Source: Rhodobacteraceae bacterium HLUCCO18
Lineage (GTDB): Bacteria; Pseudomonadota; Alphaproteobacteria; Rhodobacterales; Rhodobacteraceae
Direction: 5' to 3'
Assembly (NCBI GenBank): GCA_001314805.1
Contig: LJSY01000041.1
Span: 1 to 32,292, forward strand
DNA length: 32,292 nt
The first letter of the stretch is position 1. Each line of letters begins with the position of its first letter. Both the position numbers and the translations under genes were made by a program. This document shows positions 26,837-32,292 of this stretch, one piece after another. Below the pieces are notes generated by a model. The model did no database searches. It was not told the DNA's origin and saw only the letters and a program-made list of their open reading frames with translations.

Positions 26837-28576
26837 TTACTCGGCGCGCTCGAGGTTGTGGATGATCTGGTGCCCCGAGTTCCAGTGGAAGAAGGGATGA
26901 TTGTAGTAATCGTCGTTCGACGGCCAGCCCTCCCAGTAGGTCGTGTTGAAGGGATGCAGCTTGAAGGCCTGCACGAGCGGAATGAAGGGCATTTCCGCGT
27001 CGAGATACTGGTAGGCCTCTGCGACCATCTGAGGGATCATCGGATCGCCCAGCGGCATCGAGGACATCTCGTTGACGATGGCCGAATAGGCCTCCGCCGC
27101 AGCCGTGTCCCAGCGCGCGGTGTTGTTGAAGCCGGGAGACCGCTCGCCCACCGGCACCACATCCGCGACCGTATAGCGGCCCATCGACGCCCAGGGCTCG
27201 TTCACCGACCCGCAGCTGAGCCACGAATAGGTCATCTCGTAGCCGCCGAAAGGCAGGACCTCGCCCCAGAAGACGGAGTTCTCGACCGGCACGGACCGCG
27301 CGTCGATGCCGGCGCGCTGAAGCTGTTCCACCACCATGTCGATGGTGCGCGTGTATTCGGTGGAGGCGGAGTTCACGTGGATCTCGACCGCCAGCGTCTC
27401 GCCGTCCTTGGTGTAGTAGTCGCCGTCGCGCACCCAGCCCTCGGCCTCGATCAGCGCCTGACCGGCCTCGACGTCCGCCGTGGCCGGCAGGCCGTGGCCC
27501 GCCTCGACCACCGCGTCGATGAAGGGCGCCATGGAGCCATATTCCGGGAACATCGTGCGCGAGGGCGTGGTGGCGCCTTCAGCGGCGATGTTCACGATCT
27601 GCGTCCGGTCGATGATATGGGCCACCGCCCGGCGCATGTTGGCATTGTCCCACGGCGCCACGGTCGTGTTGATCTCGAGCTGCCGCGCGCAGGGGTCGGC
27701 CACGGCATAGGGGTAGTCGGCATACCACGCGATGGTGTCGGGATTCTGGGCCCGGATCGCCTCGAACGTGCCGACGGAGAGGTTCTGGCCCGCATCCAAC
27801 TGGTTGTTGGCCAGAAGCTGCGCCCGGCTTTCCTCGCCTCCCGATTCAAGGAACACGACACGCAGCGGTTCTGGCATCTCCATGAAACCCGTCTCGGCGC
27901 CCCACCAGCTGTCGCGGCGGTCCCAGATCGCACGGTTGGACGCGGCCGAGGTGAATTCGTAGGGCCCCGTGCCAATGGGCGGGTTGAAGGTGAAGGTCGC
28001 CGGGTTCTCCGCGGCCGACCAGATGTGTTCCGGCATGATCAGGAAGGAGCCGAAGATCCGCACGCCGAAATTCTCGACCATGAAGCGCGGGTCGGGCGCG
28101 TTCAGGGTGAAGCGGACCGTCAGGTCGTCGATCTTCTCGACGCTTGCGACCTGGCCGCGGATCGTGGCGACCTCGCGGGCGTTCAGCTCCTCGTTGTCCA
28201 TTGCCATCTGCGTGGTGAAAACGACGTCATCGGCGTCGAAAGCCTCGCCGTCGGACCACGTCACGCCCTCGCGCAACGTCACGGTAAACTCGGTGGAGTC
28301 CGCATTGGCCTCGAAACCCGTGGCAAGCCAAGGGTCCAGCTCGCCGGTGCCGTAGTTGAGAATGAAAAGCGGTTCCCACATGGTCTGATGCGCTCCATGC
28401 ATGCGCCGGATGCCGGTGCCGTCGGTCATCCAGTTGAAGTTCTCGGGATCGCGGATGGTGCGGTCGAGATCGAAGATCACCGTGTCCTCGCGCGGCACGT
28501 CCTGCGCGCCCGAGGCCCCGGTCAGGGCAAGCGTCACCGCCGCGGTGGTCATCAGCACCTGTGTCATGCGTGTCAT
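26837..28576 (-). CDS. Peptide-type ABC transporter substrate-binding protein (mannoside locus)
   Basis: A 579-residue periplasmic SBP_bac_5 protein. The signal peptide is residues 1 to about 24 (hydrophobic LMTTAAVTLALTG, cut near ASGAQD). FTVTLREGVTWSDGEAFDADDVVFT is the family signature. It is longer than, and not closely similar to, the two binding proteins at 11135-14470, and is richer in aromatics near the C-terminus (FNTTYWEGWPSNDDYYNHPFFHWNSG), which would suit a sugar ligand. The ATG at 28576 has GGGAGGA upstream; another ATG lies three codons later. Opp-type systems in several bacteria, Thermotoga included, carry oligosaccharides. The co-transcribed mannosidase points to an alpha-mannoside, but this is an inference. 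Confidence 0.9.
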   Translation of the reverse strand: MTRMTQVLMTTAAVTLALTGASGAQDVPREDTVIFDLDRTIRDPENFNWMTDGTGIRRMHGAHQTMWEPLFILNYGTGELDPWLATGFEANADSTEFTVTLREGVTWSDGEAFDADDVVFTTQMAMDNEELNAREVATIRGQVASVEKIDDLTVRFTLNAPDPRFMVENFGVRIFGSFLIMPEHIWSAAENPATFTFNPPIGTGPYEFTSAASNRAIWDRRDSWWGAETGFMEMPEPLRVVFLESGGEESRAQLLANNQLDAGQNLSVGTFEAIRAQNPDTIAWYADYPYAVADPCARQLEINTTVAPWDNANMRRAVAHIIDRTQIVNIAAEGATTPSRTMFPEYGSMAPFIDAVVEAGHGLPATADVEAGQALIEAEGWVRDGDYYTKDGETLAVEIHVNSASTEYTRTIDMVVEQLQRAGIDARSVPVENSVFWGEVLPFGGYEMTYSWLSCGSVNEPWASMGRYTVADVVPVGERSPGFNNTARWDTAAAEAYSAIVNEMSSMPLGDPMIPQMVAEAYQYLDAEMPFIPLVQAFKLHPFNTTYWEGWPSNDDYYNHPFFHWNSGHQIIHNLERAE

Positions 28577-28674
28577 TGTGGATAGTCCTCCCTGGATGTC
28601 TGTTCTGTCGTTGTCACTGGCCACGGCGTGCCGCCGCCCGTCATTGCCCGCCCCCACCGGAGGCGCGGGAAAGG

Positions 28675-29358
28675 TCATCTCACGTAGTCCAGCACCCGCA
28701 CCCGCGGCCCCTCCGCGGGGATGTCGTCGCGCGTCAGCGTGACCGTGTGGTGCGAGGCGAAATCGATATCCTCTTCCTTGAAATGGCACAGGAAACTCTC
28801 GATCCACATCGTGTTGCGCGGCTTGTAGGTCAGCGTGCGGAAATGCATCGGGATGACCAGTTTCGGCCGCACCCGGTGGATCATCTTCATCAGGTCCGGC
28901 AGCTCGATGGTCAGGTAGCCGCCCGCCAGCGCCAGCAGGATGTCGACATCCTCGAAGAACGCGATCTGCGCGTCGGTCAGCGGATTGCCCACATCCCCCA
29001 TATGCGCGACCGTCAGGCCGTCCATCTCCCAGCGGTACATGCCGTTCTGGCCGGGCACGGCGTGTTCGGGATGGTGGTCCCATTCCGCCGCCTCGATGGC
29101 GCGGATGGTGAAGCCCTGCGCCCGGGCCTCGCCGCCCGCCTGCGCCACCTCCAGCGCGTTGACCACCTCGGGCGCGCCCGGGATCAGGTCGGCGCGGCAA
29201 TGGGCGTCGTCGTCATCGGACGAGATGATGACGAGGTCCGCCGTGTCGGTGATCGGGGCGTAGCCCACGCCCTCGGGCGTATAGGGATCGGTGATGACCG
29301 ACCGCCCCGCGCTGTCGGTCAGCCTGAACGCCGCGTGGCCCAGCCAAGTGATCTGCAT
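28675..29358 (-). CDS. UlaG-like metallo-beta-lactamase-fold protein with degenerate metal motif
   Basis: A 227-residue cytoplasmic protein of the COG2220 group, which includes L-ascorbate-6-phosphate lactonase. It begins with the group's MQITWLGHAAFRL and D-P-Y turn, and retains AHMGDVGN (His119, Asp122) and IPMHFRT (His172). However, where the group normally has H-x-H-x-D-H it reads SSDDDDAH (residues 46-53), so the first two histidines are replaced. WDHHPEH (93-99) might supply other ligands. It could be a lactonase or esterase with altered metal binding, or a non-catalytic relative. A strong GGAGGG ribosome site precedes the ATG. It lies between the PhyH-type oxygenase and the binding-protein gene. 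Confidence 0.8.
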   Translation of the reverse strand: MQITWLGHAAFRLTDSAGRSVITDPYTPEGVGYAPITDTADLVIISSDDDDAHCRADLIPGAPEVVNALEVAQAGGEARAQGFTIRAIEAAEWDHHPEHAVPGQNGMYRWEMDGLTVAHMGDVGNPLTDAQIAFFEDVDILLALAGGYLTIELPDLMKMIHRVRPKLVIPMHFRTLTYKPRNTMWIESFLCHFKEEDIDFASHHTVTLTRDDIPAEGPRVRVLDYVR

Positions 29359-29382
29359 CCGCGTCCCTCCCCCGCCGCGACG

Positions 29383-30213
29383 TCAGTTGTTGCCCACGAC
29401 ATGGGGCGAGCGTGTCGCCAGAATGTCGTCGTTGTCCGGGCGCGGATGGTGGCGCCAGTGCCCGGAAGCGTCGCCGCCGCGCGCGATGATCGCCTCCACG
29501 CCGCGGGCCCAGTCCGGATCGATGATGCGCACCTCGGGCGGGCAGTAACGCAGCGTCAGGCCGCAGCGCCGGCGGGCCGAGCGGTTCGGCCCCGAGCCAT
29601 GGACCAGCATGTCGGCATGAAGGGAGATCTGCCCGGCCTTCAGCGCGTTGACGAAGGGATCTCCGTAGCGTTCGGCGTCGGCGATCCCCTTGTGAAAGAC
29701 CGACGCCTCGCCCATCGCCGAGGTCGCGATCGCGCCCTTGCCATGGGTGCCGGGGATGAAGCGCATGGCCGCGTTTTCCGCGTCCGCGTCGTCGATGGCG
29801 AGCCAGACGGTCACCGTCCGCGCGGGGGTGAGCTTCCAGAAACTCGCGTCCTGATGCCACGGCACCTCGCGCGTGTCCCCGGGTTTCTTCGACAGGATCG
29901 CACTGGCCCAGCACACGATGTCGGGGCCGACGATATCCTCCACGTGGTCGAGGATGCGCGGGTCGGTCGCGATGTCCCAGATCCCCGCCATGCGCGCCTG
30001 ATAGCAGTTGATCCCGTAATCGCCCGCCTCGCCCAGATCGGCCATCAGCCGGTCGAAATAGGCACGGATGCGGGCGATCTCCTGCACCCCGAACACGTCG
30101 AAGGGCTGCACGAAACCCCTCGCGTTGTAATGGGCGATCTGGTCGGCGCGCAGCCGCTTTCCGTCACGTTCGGGCGCGGGCCGGAACCCGAGGTCGATAT
30201 CCTGAACGGTCAT
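29383..30213 (-). CDS. Phytanoyl-CoA dioxygenase (PhyH)-family Fe(II)/2-oxoglutarate oxygenase
   Basis: A 276-residue cytoplasmic oxygenase. The iron triad is visible as WHQDASFW (His120, Asp122) and the distal His205 in DMLVHGSGPNRS, which is followed by the basic cluster SARRR, likely to bind 2-oxoglutarate. The order and spacing match PhyH proteins, which hydroxylate or oxidatively cleave diverse small molecules. The substrate cannot be deduced. It is the first gene of the minus-strand operon; GGAGG precedes its ATG, and a 70-bp gap separates it from the divergent AraC-type regulator. In this position it may modify the imported compound or its aglycone. Confidence 0.88.
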   Translation of the reverse strand: MTVQDIDLGFRPAPERDGKRLRADQIAHYNARGFVQPFDVFGVQEIARIRAYFDRLMADLGEAGDYGINCYQARMAGIWDIATDPRILDHVEDIVGPDIVCWASAILSKKPGDTREVPWHQDASFWKLTPARTVTVWLAIDDADAENAAMRFIPGTHGKGAIATSAMGEASVFHKGIADAERYGDPFVNALKAGQISLHADMLVHGSGPNRSARRRCGLTLRYCPPEVRIIDPDWARGVEAIIARGGDASGHWRHHPRPDNDDILATRSPHVVGNN

Positions 30214-30283
30214 GTCCTGTCCTCCGCTCGGGCCAGACTAGCCCCGGAAATCTCGGTGGCGGAGACCCGGACTTGACGAAAAC

Positions 30284-30320
30284 ATGCACTTGGTTGATCT
30301 TTTGCATTCGTATGCTGCAC
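30284..30320. promoter_or_regulatory. AT-rich segment with repeated ATGCA/TGCAT elements
   Basis: ATGCAC (30284-30289), TGCAT (30303-30307) and ATGC-TGCAC (30312-30320) occur within 37 bp, including the inverted pair GCAT-tcgt-ATGC at 30304-30315. The segment is far less GC-rich than its neighbourhood. If the regulator begins at GTG 30341 this would be the shared divergent promoter/operator. No convincing -35/-10 pair was found. Confidence 0.3.
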
Positions 30321-31198
30321 CTGCGAAAGGTCAGAAACCAGTGCGATTGCCACAAAAGATATTCAAGATTGATACCTATATCGCGCCGGATGAGGCCTAT
30401 CATTTCACCCGCAAGGAAATCCCGCTCGACCCGCCCCTGATCGAACATAGCCATGATTTCTTCGAGCTTTTGATGGTCGAACAGGGCGCGGTGCATCACT
30501 GGATCAACGGGCTCGAGGAACGGCTGGAGGCGGGCACGCTGGTGTTCCTGCGCCCCTCGGACCGGCACGCGCTGCAATCGGTGCCGGGGGCGACGGCGCG
30601 CATTCTCAACGTGATGTTCCGCGCCGACACCGCCGCACATCTGGTCGAGCGCTACGGGCGGGATCTGGGCGGGCGATTCTTCTGGTCCGAGCGCGCGCTG
30701 CCCATGACGCTCCACCTCGAGGGGCCGCAGCGCGAAAGGGCCGTCAACGCCATGCTCACGCTCGACACCGCCCACCGCAGCCTGACGCGGATCGAGCATT
30801 TCCTGCTGTCGGTCATGACGCACGTGCTGGACACCGGCGCCATCGTCGAGGATCGCGCCCCCGCATGGCTGATCCGCGCCTGCCGCGCCGCCCGCGAGCC
30901 GCGCGTGTTCCGGCAGGGCGCGGAGGGGTTCCTCGCAGTTGCCGGGCGGAGCCAGGAACATGTCTGCCGCCAGACACGCCGGCATCTCGGCCTCAGCCCC
31001 ACGCAATACGTCAACCGCATCCGCATCCAGCACGCCGCGATGCTGCTGGCCGGCACGGACCGGGACATTGCCGGGGTCGCCCGCGACTGCGGCTTCGAGA
31101 ACCTCAGCTATTTCCACCGGCTGTTTCGCCATCAATACGGCAGCACGCCGCGCGGCTACCGTCTGCGTCATGTCCGCAGGGGCCGGTCCGAGGCGTGA
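30284..31198 (+). CDS. AraC-family transcriptional regulator with cupin sensor domain
   Basis: Up to 304 residues. The N-terminal cupin-type domain includes IEHSHDFFELLMVEQGAVHHWING and the AGTLVFLRPSDRHALQS segment, a layout like the chitobiose regulator ChbR. The C-terminal double helix-turn-helix has HVCRQTRRHLGLSPTQYVNRIRIQHAAMLLAG and IAGVARDCGFENLSYFHRLFRHQYGSTPRGYR (about 228-295). It is divergent from the PhyH-mannosidase operon and probably controls it. The start is uncertain: ATG 30284 has no good ribosome site and the first 20-25 codons are unusually AT-rich. GTG 30341, with AAAGG upstream, would give 285 residues and leave the AT-rich stretch as promoter. Confidence 0.88.
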   Translation: MHLVDLLHSYAAPAKGQKPVRLPQKIFKIDTYIAPDEAYHFTRKEIPLDPPLIEHSHDFFELLMVEQGAVHHWINGLEERLEAGTLVFLRPSDRHALQSVPGATARILNVMFRADTAAHLVERYGRDLGGRFFWSERALPMTLHLEGPQRERAVNAMLTLDTAHRSLTRIEHFLLSVMTHVLDTGAIVEDRAPAWLIRACRAAREPRVFRQGAEGFLAVAGRSQEHVCRQTRRHLGLSPTQYVNRIRIQHAAMLLAGTDRDIAGVARDCGFENLSYFHRLFRHQYGSTPRGYRLRHVRRGRSEA

Positions 31199-31266
31199 GG
31201 CGTCAGGCGCTTGCGCAGGCGCGCGTTGACCGCCACGCTGCGCGAAACGGACGGGGAGAGACGACC

Positions 31267-31848
31267 ATGCCGCAACCAGACCATATCTCGATCTACGCGC
31301 TTCCGGAATTCGCGGAGCTTGACGAGGACACGCAGCGCTATTTCGAGATCTGCGTCGAGAAACTGGGCCTCGTGCCCAATGTTCTCAGGACGTTTTCGCG
31401 CAATACCGAAAAACTTCGGGCCTTCACTCAGTATTACAACACCTTGATGCTCGCGCCCTCCGGCCTGTCCAAGCTGGAGCGCGAGATGGTGGCGGTCGTG
31501 GTGTCCTCGGCCAACAGGTGCTTCTACTGCCTCGTGGCCCACGGACAGGCGGTGCGGCGGCTCTCGGGCGACCCGCAACTGGGCGAGATGCTGGTGATGA
31601 ACTACCGCGTGGCGGAGCTGTCCCCGCGCCAGCGCGCGATGCTCGATTTCGCGTGGAAGCTGACCACCGCTCCGGCCGAGATCGTGGAGGCCGACCGCGA
31701 GGCGTTGCGCGCCGCGGGGCTGGACGAGGGCGAGATCTTCGACCTCGCCGACGTCATCGGGTTCTTCAACATGTCCAACCGCTTCGCCATCGCGTCGGAC
31801 ATGATGCCCAACCCGGAATACCACGCCATGGATCGTGCCGAGGACTAG
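31267..31848 (+). CDS. Carboxymuconolactone decarboxylase/AhpD-like peroxidase-related protein
   Basis: A 193-residue all-helical protein of the CMD/AhpD family, in the peroxidase-related subgroup. The redox motif is SSANRCFYCLVAHG (Cys85, Cys88, His92), the C-x-x-C-x3-H pattern used by AhpD-type thiol peroxidases. A further feature is the LSPRQRAMLDFAWKLTTAP helix typical of the subgroup. The ATG at 31267 follows GGGGAGAG at good spacing. It lies 68 bp after the AraC-type gene on the same strand and might be co-transcribed. A role in thiol or peroxide detoxification is likely; the specific substrate is unknown. Confidence 0.87.
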   Translation: MPQPDHISIYALPEFAELDEDTQRYFEICVEKLGLVPNVLRTFSRNTEKLRAFTQYYNTLMLAPSGLSKLEREMVAVVVSSANRCFYCLVAHGQAVRRLSGDPQLGEMLVMNYRVAELSPRQRAMLDFAWKLTTAPAEIVEADREALRAAGLDEGEIFDLADVIGFFNMSNRFAIASDMMPNPEYHAMDRAED

Positions 31849-32292
31849 CTACTGCTGCGAGAGCGCGCGCGCCGCGCCCAGCGTGCCCGGCCCGACCTGC
31901 GCATCGAGCGCGCCTAGATAAAGCCCCCGTTCCTGCAGGATGCGCTGGAAGGCAAGCGCGGTTTCGGTGTCCCAGGGCGGCACCACGCCGTTCACTGTGC
32001 CCCGCATGCTTTCGGGGTCCACGCCCCCGGTTTCCAGCGCTCGAACGTATTCGGCGGCCGCCCGCTCCGGGTCGCGCTCCGTGCCGATGCCCTGTTCGAT
32101 GAAGAAGGCGCGCAAGGCCATCGCCGGTGCGTCACCCTTGTCCGCGAGGAACTCGGTCCAGCGGAAGCGGCGCGCGGGGTTCGGGTTCAGCCCCGGCGCG
32201 CCGGTGGCATAAAGCCGGGCGAGGTCGCGCGCGGCCTCGTCATTGCCGGCCCGCGCCGCGCCCGCGAGATGGGGAATGGCCGAGACCGGATC
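31849..32292 (-). CDS. Sel1-repeat-like protein with C-terminal peptidoglycan-binding-like segment (5' end outside window)
   Basis: The frame is open to the window edge, so only the last 147 residues are seen. Helical repeats of Sel1/TPR type are visible, for example HLAGAARAGNDEAARDLARLYATG, then ADKGDAPAMALRAFFIEQGIG with RDPERAAAEYVRALETGG. The end (WDTETALAFQRILQERGLYLGALDAQVGPGTLGAARAL) resembles the FQ-x3-GLY-x-G-x2-D-x2-G-x2-T-x2-A pattern of PG_binding_1 domains. This suggests an envelope-associated or scaffolding protein; a signal peptide cannot be judged. Its TAG stop abuts the TAG of the convergent gene with no gap. Confidence 0.7.
   Translation of the reverse strand, partial: DPVSAIPHLAGAARAGNDEAARDLARLYATGAPGLNPNPARRFRWTEFLADKGDAPAMALRAFFIEQGIGTERDPERAAAEYVRALETGGVDPESMRGTVNGVVPPWDTETALAFQRILQERGLYLGALDAQVGPGTLGAARALSQQ

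Overview
The window is a GC-rich, densely packed bacterial chromosome segment. Gene content (ugp glycerol-3-phosphate importer, several peptide-type ABC systems, a YeeE/YedE plus persulfide-dioxygenase sulfur operon, SulP, GH38 mannosidase) and short intergenic elements suggest an alphaproteobacterium of the Rhodobacterales/Roseobacter type. That placement rests on gene style alone; no rRNA or phylogenetic marker is present. I saw no tRNA, rRNA, insertion sequence, prophage or CRISPR array. No gene-free stretch exceeds 300 bp; the longest (about 240 bp) lies between the Crp-like regulator and the sulfur operon.

Layout. (1) 1-2038, plus strand: the 3' end of exodeoxyribonuclease III, a tandem hairpin terminator, and an FAD-dependent DAO-family oxidoreductase. 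(2) 2079-6387, plus strand: ugpBAEC, a complete sn-glycerol-3-phosphate/glycerophosphodiester-type importer, preceded by a candidate Pho box. (3) 14470-6394, minus strand: two paralogous peptide-type binding proteins, a xi-class glutathionyl-hydroquinone reductase, two permeases and a double-ATPase fusion. (4) 14678-19791, plus strand: a Crp/Fnr-family regulator with only two cysteines, then a two-part YeeE/YedE thiosulfate-type transporter, an ETHE1-like persulfide dioxygenase, a stand-alone DUF442 sulfurtransferase and a SulP anion transporter. (5) 30213-19834, minus strand: PhyH-type dioxygenase, UlaG-like metallo-beta-lactamase-fold protein with a degenerate metal motif, binding protein, two permeases, double ATPase and GH38 alpha-mannosidase, with a divergent AraC-type regulator at 30284. 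(6) 31267-32292: a carboxymuconolactone decarboxylase/AhpD-like protein abutting a convergent Sel1-repeat protein cut by the window edge.

How the genes work together. The ugp block looks like a phosphate-starvation nutrient importer. The sulfur block reads as thiosulfate or sulfane-sulfur uptake, persulfide oxidation to sulfite, sulfur transfer, and anion transport by SulP, probably controlled by the adjacent Crp-like protein. The mannosidase block reads as AraC-controlled import of an alpha-mannoside through an Opp-type transporter followed by intracellular hydrolysis, with an oxygenase and a lactonase-like protein that may process the aglycone. The peptide transporter with an embedded glutathione-dependent reductase may handle glutathione or a glutathionylated compound. 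These pathway statements are inferences from gene order and family knowledge.

Recurrent DNA structure: each of the four binding-protein genes is followed by a strong GC hairpin inside its operon, and a 31-bp element occurs twice in intergenic DNA.
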